From NCBI RefSeq assembly GCF_965138505.1, contig NZ_CBCSCO010000006.1, positions 77,915 to 141,914 of the forward strand: a DNA stretch of 64,000 bases. The letters run 5' to 3'. The position numbers were made by a program, and so were the translations under genes. The number at the start of each line of letters is the position of its first letter. The first letter of the stretch is position 1. A model generated the notes under the pieces. That model saw only the letters and a list, made by a program, of their open reading frames with translations, ran no database searches and had not been told where the DNA came from. This document shows positions 25,911-34,880 of this stretch, in pieces. The DNA is from Litorimonas haliclonae (GTDB taxonomy: Bacteria; Pseudomonadota; Alphaproteobacteria; Caulobacterales; Maricaulaceae).

Positions 25911-27263
25911 ATGTCCGCCTCAAATACTCCCCGCGTTAGATTTGCCCCGTCCCCGACGGGGAAGCTCCATGTCGGCAATGTCCGTACGGCGCTGCTTAAT
26001 TGGTTGTTCGCCCGCAAAAACGACGGCGCTTTCATTTTGCGAATTGACGACACTGATCTGGAACGTAGCACGAAAGCCTATGAGGACGGCCTTCGCGAAG
26101 ATCTGACTTGGCTTGGCCTGAAATGGGATGAGACGTTCAGTCAATCCGACCGTTTTGATCAATACGAAGCCGCGGCGGATAAGCTGAAAAAAGAAGGCAC
26201 GCTTTACCCCTGCTATGAAACGGCCGATGAGCTTGACCGTCAACGGAAACTACAACGCGTGCAGGGCAAGCCGCCCGTTTATAACCGCCATGCGTTGAGC
26301 TTGAGTGATGAGGACAAGAAGGCGTTGGAAGCCGAGGGCCGCCAGCCGCATTGGCGCTTCAAACTTTCCGGTAATCCCGTGACATGGGACGATGTCGTAC
26401 GCGGAGAGCAATCCATTGATACCGCTTCGATATCCGATCCCGTGCTTATTCGCGCGGACGGCTCCTTCCTCTATACGCTCCCGAGCGTCGTGGACGATAT
26501 CGACGCCAAAATCACGCATGTTATTCGCGGCGAAGATCATGTGACTAATTCGGGCGCGCAGATTGAGATATTCCAAGCGCTATCAGATCACCTCCCGAAA
26601 TTTGCGCATATGCCGCTTTTGGTCGGCGCGGACGGAAAGGGTCTTTCCAAACGGCTTGGCTCGCTCTCTATGGGCGAATTACGCGATCAGCATATTGAAC
26701 CGCTCGCCATTTGTTCATTACTCGGTAAAATCGGAACGTCTGACCCGATTGAGGCGCGCCCGTCTATGGACGTGCTAGTTGAGGAATTCAGTTTTGATAA
26801 GGTGGGCCGCGCCCCGGCCCGGTTTGACGAAGCAGAGCTTTTGCTCATTAATGGACGTCTGCTCCACGAAACACCTTACGCGGATGTGAAAGAGCGTCTG
26901 GACGCTCTCGGCGTCTCCGGCGGCGAAGCGCTCTGGCTTGCTGTTCGGTCTAATGTCGAGAAACTCTCAGACGTCGAGGACTGGTCTCGAATTTTGTTTG
27001 AAAAATCTGAGGGTAAGATTGAAGAAGAGGATAAAGAGTTCTGCGCTCAAGCTGCGGCGCTGATGCCCGGCTCAGTGGATGAGGACAGTTGGGGCCCTTG
27101 GCTCACTGCGGTGAAAACAGAGACCGGGCGCAAAGGGAAGGGGCTGTTCATGCCGCTTCGCCGCGCTCTGACAGGCATGGATCACGGCCCGGAAATGGGC
27201 CCGCTTTTGGCGCTGATGGGGGCAGACAGAGCCAAAGCCCGGCTAAACGGGAAGGCAGGTTAG
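25911..27263 (+). CDS. gltX: Glutamyl-tRNA synthetase
   Basis: Class I aminoacyl-tRNA synthetase. The HIGH-type motif is in FAPSPTGKLHVGN, the KMSKS-type motif is GLSKRLG, and RIDDTDLERS is the GluRS signature. At 450 aa it fits the shorter type found when alphaproteobacteria carry two GluRS genes, so a second copy may exist elsewhere. It starts 23 bp after nadE. Confidence 0.95.
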   Translation: MSASNTPRVRFAPSPTGKLHVGNVRTALLNWLFARKNDGAFILRIDDTDLERSTKAYEDGLREDLTWLGLKWDETFSQSDRFDQYEAAADKLKKEGTLYPCYETADELDRQRKLQRVQGKPPVYNRHALSLSDEDKKALEAEGRQPHWRFKLSGNPVTWDDVVRGEQSIDTASISDPVLIRADGSFLYTLPSVVDDIDAKITHVIRGEDHVTNSGAQIEIFQALSDHLPKFAHMPLLVGADGKGLSKRLGSLSMGELRDQHIEPLAICSLLGKIGTSDPIEARPSMDVLVEEFSFDKVGRAPARFDEAELLLINGRLLHETPYADVKERLDALGVSGGEALWLAVRSNVEKLSDVEDWSRILFEKSEGKIEEEDKEFCAQAAALMPGSVDEDSWGPWLTAVKTETGRKGKGLFMPLRRALTGMDHGPEMGPLLALMGADRAKARLNGKAG

Positions 27264-27345
27264 GCCAGGTCGCCTCACAAAACTGTGTGTTGGATGTCAG
27301 GCAAGTCGCCGTTATTCGACACACAACAATTAGAGAGAGACCACT

Positions 27346-27759
27346 ATGCCAAAAAACCTTAAACCCGCTCTTTTACTGACACGACTGTTCATTGCTTATT
27401 TCATGCTCATGTGGGCTTTGGACCGCTTTTCAGATGCCGAGCATGCTGAAAATGTGGCAAACAAATTCTATAAAGTCGGAGACCTAAGTCTTTCCGCGGT
27501 TCCGCCCCAAGCCATCGGGGTCTTTTTGCTTGTCGTGATTTTTGCGTTTGTCATTGGCCTTAAAAAACGGATTTCCTACGGCCTTGTTATGGTCATTCAC
27601 GGACTTGGAACACTATTTACAATCAAACATCTTGTGCCGTTTTCCGACAGCTTCACTCTTATTTTCCTCGCCGCTCTGCCCACGCTCGGCGCGATGATAT
27701 TGCTCTTTATCCTTCGCCGAGAAGACACGATATTGAGCCTGAAAGGGAAATGGAGCTAA
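27346..27759 (+). CDS. DoxX-like four-helix membrane protein
   Basis: A 137-aa protein with four hydrophobic segments (about 9-28, 52-72, 76-97, 103-124) and an early acidic/aromatic loop. The layout fits DoxX/DoxD-like or small DUF membrane proteins; the exact family is not certain. An AGAGAGACC ribosome site precedes the ATG. Function unknown. Confidence 0.65.
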   Translation: MPKNLKPALLLTRLFIAYFMLMWALDRFSDAEHAENVANKFYKVGDLSLSAVPPQAIGVFLLVVIFAFVIGLKKRISYGLVMVIHGLGTLFTIKHLVPFSDSFTLIFLAALPTLGAMILLFILRREDTILSLKGKWS

Positions 27760-27774
27760 TCCCACAAACAAATT

Positions 27775-27931
27775 GGCTGGCCTTGAGCTATGAGGGACCA
27801 AAGGCTCGAGACCAGCCCGTTTGCTAGCATGTGCCACAGGGAGTGACAGCGCTTCGGGGTTGTCGGAAGTGGGATGGGGAGGCCGACAACGTTTTCCTTA
27901 TGCGCCTGATCCTGTATTTTGTCATCAGGCG
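27775..27931. repeat. Three consecutive inverted repeats
   Basis: Three stem-forming units follow in 157 bp: GGCTGG...GAGC pairing with GCTC...CCAGCC (27775-27817, imperfect), GTTGTCGG/CCGACAAC (27859-27890), and CGCCTGAT/ATCAGGCG (27903-27931). They lie between convergent transcripts. They could act in termination or as REP-type elements. The plus-strand GTTTTCC after the second stem is only a weak T-tract. Confidence 0.45.
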
Positions 27932-28001
27932 AGGTCACGCTTCTCGTCTCTATGGTAAATTTACACTGAAAGCTGGTCTTTTGAGGCGTTTACGAAGGCT
28001 T

Positions 28002-28181
28002 TCATTTACGCCGAAAGAAAAGCCTGACCCATATCGGGTCAAACACAACCATAATAAGAACGACAGCCGCACCCCACATCCAATGCGCGCCCTTTAGCCA
28101 TAACCAGAAAAAGAGCACGAGAAGCAATGGGTAATAGAGAAACGCCCAGTAGACTTTCAATATCGCCGCAAAGGTTTTCAC
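28002..28181 (-). CDS. Small two-helix membrane protein (59 aa)
   Basis: Begins (GTG start) MKTFAAILKVYWAFLYYPLL. It has two hydrophobic segments (about 10-28 and 36-52) and ends with the basic LFFRRK. The GTG overlaps the stop of the SixA-like gene as GTGA, and AAGGATTTGA lies just upstream, so translation is probably coupled. Rich in aromatic residues (Trp, Tyr, Phe). No family recognised. Confidence 0.6.
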   Translation of the reverse strand: MKTFAAILKVYWAFLYYPLLLVLFFWLWLKGAHWMWGAAVVLIMVVFDPIWVRLFFRRK

Positions 28182-28693
28182 TTCAAATCCTTAGGAATGA
28201 TTAGATCAACCAATCGCCAAGTTTTTGGCGAGAACCAATTATCCGTAATCGGTGTCTTGGCCTTGTAAACGGCGCACGCTGCCGTCGGGAATTTATGGTC
28301 TTGGCCGCTGAGGTAGTAATGAAGTTCGGCCCAACCAGGATTGTGGCCTAGCAACATGAGATTGCAACCCGGGAAGGGCGTGTTTTGGCAAATTTGAATG
28401 ACTTGTTCCGGTCCCGCGTGATATAAGTCCGAATTGTAATGCACTTCTTGTGCGCCCGGAATAGAGCGGATAAGGCGCATCGCTGTCTGGCGCGTCCGTT
28501 TTGAGTCAGAGCTCCAAATAATATCCGGCGCATACCCCCGGGCGTAAAGTTCCGCGCCAACATCTGTGGCAGCTTTTTCGCCCCGCGCATTTAATGGTCT
28601 TTGGTGGTCGCTCAGCCCCGCCTGGGCCCAAGAGGATTTGGCGTGGCGCATTAAAAGAAGATAGGGCGACGTATCGGATTTAGTCATAGGCAC
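28178..28693 (-). CDS. SixA-like histidine phosphatase family protein
   Basis: Histidine phosphatase superfamily, branch with the phospho-accepting His in LLLMRHAKSSWA (RHG-type motif with Ala). The second arginine is in SDSKRTRQTA and the late His in LLGHNPGWAEL. SixA removes phosphate from histidine phosphotransfer domains in E. coli; whether this 171-aa protein does so is open. The GTG at 28693 has AGGG six bases upstream; an ATG two codons on is an alternative. Confidence 0.85.
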   Translation of the reverse strand: MPMTKSDTSPYLLLMRHAKSSWAQAGLSDHQRPLNARGEKAATDVGAELYARGYAPDIIWSSDSKRTRQTAMRLIRSIPGAQEVHYNSDLYHAGPEQVIQICQNTPFPGCNLMLLGHNPGWAELHYYLSGQDHKFPTAACAVYKAKTPITDNWFSPKTWRLVDLIIPKDLK

Positions 28694-28751
28694 AGTCTAC
28701 CCTGAAACCAGCGCCAATCCTATCCTAGACACTTGTTAGCGCTCAGCGGGC

Positions 28752-29501
28752 CTAATTCATCTTATAAACAATGCCGACGCGGCTAATCGTATCTGTCTTT
28801 TCTCGCCCCTCTGGAACGTCACTATGCGTTTCGAGACGGAACGAGGCGCGAACCGCAAACTTGTCGAAAAGGTCCGACGTAATTCCCGCTTCGTTCACAA
28901 GGAAGGTGTCCTGTTCGGAATACAACACTTCTGTATCGTTTGAAAATGTCACCTGGTCGCTGAACGCGTGCTCAAAGTCGGAATAGAGCCGGGCACTCAG
29001 AAAATCTTCATTCATGCTTGGCACGCCGAGCGGATTATTCGGAGCCAGACGAGCTTTCTGCGACCGATATCCCGCGCCGCTTTCAATTTGCCACTGAGTA
29101 GGGTCATCCACGATAACGCTATACCCGACCCCGCCGCCAGCAAAGTATCCGCTTTTATAGGCGCCAAAAGCGTCATTGAAATAGTCGGCATTTGCGTATC
29201 CGTAAACGGCAGGGGCGAAATCACGACCGATTTTATAGCCCAGCCGATAGCGACGCTTATTCGTTTCGCCTTGGTTTTTCCCGTAATCGGCAGAGATTTT
29301 AGCAGAATGACGCCAGTCGCTCCCGCGATTTTCAAGCTTTGTCGCAAAGCCAAGAACAGTCGTGTCATTATTTCCGGTCGTTTTCGACCCGTTGAGAGAC
29401 GCTTCGCCTGTCCACCCTATGTCTTCCTCTGCCCAAGACTGTCCTGCCGCTCCCAAGCTGAGGGAAATGGCGAAAACAGCTGAAAAGGCGAGGCGGTACA
29501 T
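28752..29501 (-). CDS. DUF481 outer-membrane beta-barrel protein
   Basis: A 249-aa protein with a signal peptide (MYRLAFSAVFAISLSLGAAG, cut after SWA), then alternating strands and a terminal aromatic-rich strand (SRVGIVYKMN). These are DUF481 features (YdiY, salt-induced outer-membrane protein). The ATG at 29501 has AAGGAG six bases upstream and begins the signal peptide, so longer forms are rejected. It is a close paralogue of the next gene upstream. Confidence 0.88.
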   Translation of the reverse strand: MYRLAFSAVFAISLSLGAAGQSWAEEDIGWTGEASLNGSKTTGNNDTTVLGFATKLENRGSDWRHSAKISADYGKNQGETNKRRYRLGYKIGRDFAPAVYGYANADYFNDAFGAYKSGYFAGGGVGYSVIVDDPTQWQIESGAGYRSQKARLAPNNPLGVPSMNEDFLSARLYSDFEHAFSDQVTFSNDTEVLYSEQDTFLVNEAGITSDLFDKFAVRASFRLETHSDVPEGREKTDTISRVGIVYKMN

Positions 29502-29642
29502 AGTGGGCTCCTTAGGGAATTTAAGGGGTAAGAGAAATGTGAGAAGTCGTGGAAGCCTATAGGAAAAGGCGGTTAACTTGGCGTTAATCAGTTGCAGTCG
29601 GCCTTGATTGACCGCCTGCAACGGATCCAACTTTAATGCTGT

Positions 29643-30383
29643 TTATTTCATAGTGTACACAATACCGATTCGGCTAATCGTGTCGGTTTTTTCTGTCCCG
29701 ACCGGAACGTCCGTATGGTGTTCGACGCGGAAAGAAGCGCGAAGCGCAAAGCTGTCAAAGAGTTGCGACGTTACACCGATTTCATTGGTCAGGAATGTGT
29801 CAGATTCGGAATAAAGCAATTCGGTATCGTTATAAGCAGACACTTTGTCGTTGAACACATAATCCAAGTCTGAAGCCAACTGTCCGGCAATCTCACTTTC
29901 TGTCCGGCTTGGTTCTCCTGTAGGATTGTTCAACGCCAGACGTGCTTTCTGCGAACGATAGCCGCCTCCGGCCTCAACGCTCCAGGTCAAAGGCGCATCA
30001 AGCAAAATTTGATAACCGACACCCCCGCCGAGGAAATAGCCCTGTTTAAACGCGCCGAAATCATCGCTGAAATAATCGGCATTGGCATAGCCGTAGAGCT
30101 GCTCAGAGATATCGCGGTCAATTTGATAGCCAAGTGCGTAGCGATTTTTGTTCTCTTCGCCGTCTGCTTTGCCGTAATCGGCAGACGCCTTGATCGAATG
30201 TTTCCATTGGTCTGTTTCTTTGGCCAGCTTCAAACCAAACCCGACATCTGTCGTTTCGGTGTTACCGGTTGTCAAAGAGCCGTTCAGCGCTGCTTCGCCG
30301 GTAAAGCCTTCGGTAAACTGAGCGTGAGATACTGTGGCAGCTCCGGCCCAGACCAAAGCAGAAATTGAAAGTGTACGTAACAT
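29643..30383 (-). CDS. DUF481 outer-membrane beta-barrel protein (paralogue)
   Basis: A 246-aa protein with signal peptide MLRTLSISALVWAGAATVSHA. The mature part matches the neighbour along its length, for example GEAALNGSLTTGNTETT versus GEASLNGSKTTGNNDTT and a shared EKTDTISR(I/V)GIVY end. A tandem duplication is the simple explanation. The 211 bp upstream, divergent to serS, should hold promoters for both. Confidence 0.88.
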   Translation of the reverse strand: MLRTLSISALVWAGAATVSHAQFTEGFTGEAALNGSLTTGNTETTDVGFGLKLAKETDQWKHSIKASADYGKADGEENKNRYALGYQIDRDISEQLYGYANADYFSDDFGAFKQGYFLGGGVGYQILLDAPLTWSVEAGGGYRSQKARLALNNPTGEPSRTESEIAGQLASDLDYVFNDKVSAYNDTELLYSESDTFLTNEIGVTSQLFDSFALRASFRVEHHTDVPVGTEKTDTISRIGIVYTMK

Positions 30384-30594
30384 GGGAATAATCTCTTGTG
30401 TTAGGGGATGCCCATCCGGGGCGGAAAACGCGGGTTATATAAAAATGTTTATGAACATAGGTTAAATGAACGCTTGCGGCGGTTAAAGGCGGGATGACAG
30501 GTCTTGCGCACTTGTTGAGAGCCGCGCGGACCGTTATAGCGTCGCCAACTCAGACACTTCGGTCGGATTGACCCAGAGATAGAATAGACCTGAC

Positions 30595-31863
30595 ATGCAC
30601 GATATCAAAGCCATTCGCGAAAACCCCGCCGAGTATGACGCCCTTTGGGCCAAACGCGGACTTGAGCCGCAAACCAAAAAGATTTTGGATCAAGACGCGC
30701 TTATCCGTAAAGCGACTCAGGTCATGCAAGAGGCCGAGGCGGCCCGGAATAAAAGCTCCAAGCTTATCGGTCAGGCCATGGCAAAGGGCGACAAAGAAGA
30801 AGCCGAACGTCTCAAAACCGAAGTGGCCGGCGCGAAAAACGTCATCGCCGCCATGGGCCAGCAGGTCGAAAGTGAAAAGGCGCAATTGGATATGCTCCTC
30901 GCCAGTCTTCCCAATGTCCCGTTTGAAGATGTGCCCGACGGAGAGAGCGAAGACGACAATGTCGAAGTCGCGAAATGGGGCGAGCCGAAAGAGTTTTCCT
31001 TCGAGCCGCAATCCCATGATGACCTCGGAACCGCGCTCGGCCTGATGAATTTTGAAACCGCCGCCAAGATGAGCGGTAGCCGTTTTGTGGTGCTGAGCGG
31101 CGCGCTTTCCCGCATGGACCGCGCTCTGGCGAGCCTGATGCTCGATATGCAGACGGAGGAGGGGTTTGAGGAGACGACTCCGCCGTTTCTGGTTTGGAAT
31201 AGAGCTTTGTTCGGAACGGGTCAGCTTCCAAAGTTTGAAGAGGATTTGTATAAAACGGACGGAGACCATTATCTCATTCCTACCGCCGAGGTTTCCCTAA
31301 CCAACACGGTTCGCGAATCCATCCTTGATGCTGACGCGCTCCCCAAACGCCTCACCGCGCATACCCCCTGCTTCCGCTCCGAAGCAGGTTCTGCGGGGCG
31401 GGATACCAAAGGTATGATCCGCCAGCATCAGTTTAACAAGGTCGAGTTGGTCTCTATCTGCAAGCCCGAAGAGAGCGAGGACGAGCATAAAAATATGCTG
31501 CGTTGTGCCGAAGCGGTGTTGCAGAAACTGGAGCTGCCTTACCGCGTGGTTGAGCTTTGCACAGGCGATCTCGGATTTGGCGCGCGCAAGACTTACGACA
31601 TCGAAGTGTGGCTCCCGAGCCAGAATACCTACCGCGAAATTAGTTCGATCAGTAATTGCGGAGACTTCCAAGCTCGCCGTATGCAGGCGCGCTATAAGTT
31701 CGCCGAGAAAGACAACCGTTTCGTCCATACGCTCAACGGCTCCGGCCTCGCGGTTGGCCGTACGCTCGTCGCTATCTTGGAAAACTATCAGAACGAAGAC
31801 GGCACGATCACAGTGCCAAAGGCTCTCGTGCCGTATATGGGCGGGTTAGAGACGATTGGGTAA
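30595..31863 (+). CDS. serS: Seryl-tRNA synthetase
   Basis: Class II synthetase of 422 aa. It has the N-terminal tRNA-binding coiled coil (about 25-105), motif 2 in TPCFRSEAGSAGRDTKGMIRQHQF, and motif 3 in NGSGLAVGRTLVAILENYQ. Catalytic residues are typical. Confidence 0.97.
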   Translation: MHDIKAIRENPAEYDALWAKRGLEPQTKKILDQDALIRKATQVMQEAEAARNKSSKLIGQAMAKGDKEEAERLKTEVAGAKNVIAAMGQQVESEKAQLDMLLASLPNVPFEDVPDGESEDDNVEVAKWGEPKEFSFEPQSHDDLGTALGLMNFETAAKMSGSRFVVLSGALSRMDRALASLMLDMQTEEGFEETTPPFLVWNRALFGTGQLPKFEEDLYKTDGDHYLIPTAEVSLTNTVRESILDADALPKRLTAHTPCFRSEAGSAGRDTKGMIRQHQFNKVELVSICKPEESEDEHKNMLRCAEAVLQKLELPYRVVELCTGDLGFGARKTYDIEVWLPSQNTYREISSISNCGDFQARRMQARYKFAEKDNRFVHTLNGSGLAVGRTLVAILENYQNEDGTITVPKALVPYMGGLETIG

Positions 31864-31883
31864 AAGGGCATATCTCTTACTGC

Positions 31884-32037
31884 CGTCATTACCCGACTTG
31901 ATCGGGTAATCCATGCGCCTAGGGTTACTTCAATTGGATTGTTGGCGAATTTGTTTTGTCGACAGCGCACGCAATCGTTAGTCCGTATAATACGTAAGAA
32001 CACCGCATGGATTCCCCGTCGGAGGCGGGGAATGACG
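31884..32037. repeat. Pair of facing 34-bp palindromic units
   Basis: Unit 1 (31884-31917) begins CGTCATT, contains the hairpin ACCCGA/TCGGGT and ends ATCCATGCG. Unit 2 (32004-32037) begins CGCATGGAT, contains CCCCG/CGGGG and ends AATGACG. Unit 2 is close to the reverse complement of unit 1, with 86 bp between them. This recalls dispersed REP/BIME-type repeats; it lies just after serS. Confidence 0.65.
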
Positions 32038-32350
32038 AGCGTAAAGGAATGATCCGCACTTACCCATCCAAAAACCTCAACCCCTTCAAACTCTTACAAA
32101 GAAATCAAGAGATAGATCCGCACTTTGCGTTTTGCCCCTATTTTGAAGATGTTCTTCTGAACACGGACAGGAACGCGTCAGGTTTTGGTTCAGGGGACGG
32201 CGAGGTTGAGCATTCGCTTGTGACAGGGCGAACTGTGCCGGGCCTGCTGCGAGTGTGAGCCTGCCTTGCCGTGCAGTGTCGGACTGAAACAAATCCGGTG
32301 AGTGCGACTGCGGGAGAAACAAGAGGCCGCTCGGGTATAAAATCGCTGCT
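32038..32350. other. Spacer without a recognised gene
   Basis: Open frames on both strands here have no family resemblance, and no coding pattern stands out. Nothing further can be supported. Confidence 0.4.
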
Positions 32351-32424
32351 GCAGAGCGTGACGCTTTGTGAAAATTACTTTTTGACGTCTTTATCGGTTG
32401 TTCCGACAAGGCGTCACGCTCTGC
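32351..32424. repeat. 14-bp perfect inverted repeat with a 46-base loop
   Basis: GCAGAGCGTGACGC (32351-32364) and GCGTCACGCTCTGC (32411-32424). No T-tract follows, so it is not an ordinary terminator. Part of the repeat-rich serS-surE spacer. Confidence 0.6.
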
Positions 32425-32521
32425 GGGCTGTCCACTTAATTTCGGATGCCTTCAAGGAGGCTCTGCACTGGATTGCGAGTAGGGGGAAAGGCGTGGTTTA
32501 TGCACAAGTCATATTTTTCCT

Positions 32522-32557
32522 GTCATTCCGCACCCGGCGAAGTGAACCCGGAATGAC
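32522..32557. repeat. Palindromic unit with GTCATTCCG ends
   Basis: GTCATTCCG at 32522-32530 and its complement CGGAATGAC at 32549-32557 flank an 18-base centre. The end sequence resembles the GTCATT/AATGAC ends of the two units after serS, so it is probably a third member of the same kind. Confidence 0.6.
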
Positions 32558-32633
32558 GGCGAAAGTGAGAGTATTTCTATCCGACTGACCAACAATCATT
32601 TCCGTTTTCTTTCAAACCCGTTATGACGGGCCT

Positions 32634-33398
32634 ATGAAAATACTTCTGACAAATGATGACGGCGTCCATGCCGAAGGCTTGGCTGTACTCCGCAAAATCG
32701 CGGCGAAACTTTCCGATGATGTGTGGGTCTGCGCGCCGGATACTGAACAGTCTGCGGCCTCTCGCGGAGTTTCGCTCCATAATCCTGTCCGCCTGAGAAA
32801 ACTCGAAGACCGCGTTTATTCTGTCAGCGGCACACCGACCGATAGCGTTATTGTCGCGATGAAAGACCTGATGCCGGACAGCCCGCCTGACCTGCTTCTT
32901 TCCGGGGTCAATCGCGGGCAGAACCTCGCCGAGGACGTGACATTCTCGGGAACGGTAGCCGGTGCGCTTCAAGGCATGCAGATGGGTATCCCATCCATAG
33001 CCCTATCCCTAGCGCGCGGTTTTCAAGGCGCGTCGAGCCTGCCTTGGGAAACCGCGGAAGCCCACGGGCCTGATGTCGTGAAAAAACTCCTCGACGCCGG
33101 ATGGCCGAAAGCAGTTGTTCCAAACGTCAACTTTCCGGACACGGCCATTGACGACGTGAAAGGCATTCAAATCACGCGCCAGGGCCATCGGGACTTTCAA
33201 ATGTCAGGCGTCGATAAGAGAGATCATCCTCGCGGCGGACATTATTTCTGGTTGACCTATGGCGCGAAGAAATCAAACCCGCCATCCGGGACGGACCTTC
33301 GGGCGATCTATGACGGCTATATTTCCGTGACGCCGCTCCATACCGACCTGACCCATTTCGAAGCCTTGGATGATATGTCCCGCAAATTTGGCGATTGA
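32634..33398 (+). CDS. surE: 5'/3'-nucleotidase SurE
   Basis: Survival protein, metal-dependent nucleotidase. Start MKILLTNDDGVHAEGL holds the DD metal pair. Next are CAPDTEQSAAS (Ser ligand) and LLSGVNRGQNLAEDVTFSGTVAGA (Asn ligand). Length 254 aa is normal. It lies directly before pcm, a widespread pairing. Confidence 0.96.
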   Translation: MKILLTNDDGVHAEGLAVLRKIAAKLSDDVWVCAPDTEQSAASRGVSLHNPVRLRKLEDRVYSVSGTPTDSVIVAMKDLMPDSPPDLLLSGVNRGQNLAEDVTFSGTVAGALQGMQMGIPSIALSLARGFQGASSLPWETAEAHGPDVVKKLLDAGWPKAVVPNVNFPDTAIDDVKGIQITRQGHRDFQMSGVDKRDHPRGGHYFWLTYGAKKSNPPSGTDLRAIYDGYISVTPLHTDLTHFEALDDMSRKFGD

Positions 33399-33416
33399 GA
33401 AGATGCAGGGCTGAGC

Positions 33417-34040
33417 ATGTTCGATCCGGGTTTAATAGATATGGTCATGCGCCTGCGCGGCAAGGGCATTTCCGATAATAACGTCTTACGCGCCGTGGAG
33501 CAGACGCCCCGCATCCGCTTTGTCGCGGAGGGAAATGCTGAGAAAGCTTACGACGAACAAAAGCTGCCGATTTCCTGCGGTCAAACAATTTCCGCGCCTT
33601 GGATCACCGCTTTGATGGTTCAGATGCTGCGCGTCGGGAAAGAGCATAAGGTCCTCGAGATTGGCTCTGGTAGCGGCTATCAAACGGCCATTCTCGCGCG
33701 GCTTTGCAAACGGGTCTATGCCGTTGAGCGGTATAAACAACTCATCAGCGAAGCCGAAACGCGTTTTAAAAACCTCGACGTTCGAAACACGGTCATTCGA
33801 CATGGGGACGGACGTTATGGCTGGGCCGGACAGGCGCCCTTTGAACGTATCATTCTGGGCTGCGCCACCCGCGCCGCGCCGCCTATGCTTTTGGAGCAGC
33901 TCGCGCCAGGCGGCGAAATGATTGCCGTGGTGGACGAACAGCTTATGCGCTATACCAAAGCGCGGTCTGTGGTCAGCGAAGAAACGCTCATGCCGCTCAA
34001 GCTGGACATGATTGAGCCGGGGAAATCGAGAACCTTATAA
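33417..34040 (+). CDS. pcm: Protein-L-isoaspartate O-methyltransferase
   Basis: Repairs L-isoaspartyl damage using SAM. Family motifs: CGQTISAPW (substrate-side active Ser/Thr region), VLEIGSGSGYQTAILA (SAM loop), YAVERYKQL, and HGDGRYGW. Length 207 aa fits. It lies 18 bp after surE. Confidence 0.94.
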   Translation: MFDPGLIDMVMRLRGKGISDNNVLRAVEQTPRIRFVAEGNAEKAYDEQKLPISCGQTISAPWITALMVQMLRVGKEHKVLEIGSGSGYQTAILARLCKRVYAVERYKQLISEAETRFKNLDVRNTVIRHGDGRYGWAGQAPFERIILGCATRAAPPMLLEQLAPGGEMIAVVDEQLMRYTKARSVVSEETLMPLKLDMIEPGKSRTL

Positions 34041-34050
34041 GAGACAGAAA

Positions 34051-34404
34051 ATGACAAACCCACATCACGGCTTTAATTATATTGAACTCCCGTCGACGTC
34101 GAATGCGGCGATGAAAAAATTTTATGGCACGGTGTTTGGGTGGACGTTTCAGGACTGGGGCGACACCTATGTCGCTATTCATGGTTCGGCTGTTGAAGGC
34201 GGATTTGACCAAGCCAGTGATAGAAACCCCTCTGCGGACGGGCCGCTCGTTGTTATATTTTCAAATGATTTAGACGCCACGAAATCCGCCGTTCTGGCGG
34301 CGGGCGGGGATGTCTCAGTCGATACCTATAGCTTTCCAGGCGGGCAGCGGTTTCATTTTAAAGATCCCAGCGGAAATGAATTGGCAGTATGGACACCAGC
34401 GTAA
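34051..34404 (+). CDS. VOC superfamily protein
   Basis: A 117-aa protein. HGFNYIELPSTSNAAMKKFYGTVFGW is the usual first module, and FHFKDPSGNELAVW is the closing strand with the metal-ligand Glu. Substrate unknown. The ATG at 34051 follows an AGAGACAGAAA leader; the longer open frame overlaps pcm and is unlikely. The 3' end overlaps msrA by 16 bp. Confidence 0.82.
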   Translation: MTNPHHGFNYIELPSTSNAAMKKFYGTVFGWTFQDWGDTYVAIHGSAVEGGFDQASDRNPSADGPLVVIFSNDLDATKSAVLAAGGDVSVDTYSFPGGQRFHFKDPSGNELAVWTPA

Positions 34405-34880
34405 ATATTATCGGATTTGGCGGCGGATGCCATTGGTGCACCGAAGCGGTCTTTCAAACATTGCGCGGCGTAAAATCGGTGGAGCAGGGCTTTATCAAAA
34501 GCGATCCGCCCCATGACAGCTGGTCGGAAGCGGTTCGCATAAATTTCGACCCTGAAATTATTCCGCTAACTGCCCTCGTTGCTATTCACCTGCGCACACA
34601 TTCTAGTCAGTCAGACCACACCTTTCGCGGCAAATATCGTAGCGCGATTTACGTTACGAACGATTCGCAAATGACTGAGGCCGAAGCAATTTTGAAAGAC
34701 GAGGAAACAGAATTTGATAACCCGCTCGTGACCCATGTCTTGCCTCTTAAAGAGTTCAAATCGTCGCCTGACGTTTTCAAGGATTACTATAAAACAGATC
34801 CGGAGAGACCTTTCTGCAAGGCCTATATTGACCCGAAGCTGACCAAACTCCGCAGAGATTATGCAAATTATGTGTCTTGA
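34389..34880 (+). CDS. msrA: Peptide-methionine (S)-S-oxide reductase (variant motif)
   Basis: Reduces methionine-S-sulfoxide. The catalytic motif reads GFGGGCHWCTEAVF, with His where GCFWC is usual; both Cys are kept. HTFRGKYRSAIYV and PFCKAYIDPKL follow the family pattern. The 163 aa are on the short side. The start lies inside the end of the VOC gene, and the stop overlaps a convergent gene by 13 bp. Confidence 0.85.
   Translation: MDTSVNIIGFGGGCHWCTEAVFQTLRGVKSVEQGFIKSDPPHDSWSEAVRINFDPEIIPLTALVAIHLRTHSSQSDHTFRGKYRSAIYVTNDSQMTEAEAILKDEETEFDNPLVTHVLPLKEFKSSPDVFKDYYKTDPERPFCKAYIDPKLTKLRRDYANYVS

Noticed and set aside
30445..30458. ATGTT-N4-AACAT palindrome upstream of a DUF481 gene
   Set aside because: Arms of only 5 bp in AT-rich DNA; chance is likely.
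32007..32588. Two plus-strand frames in the serS-surE spacer
   Set aside because: They translate the palindromic repeats and show no family features.
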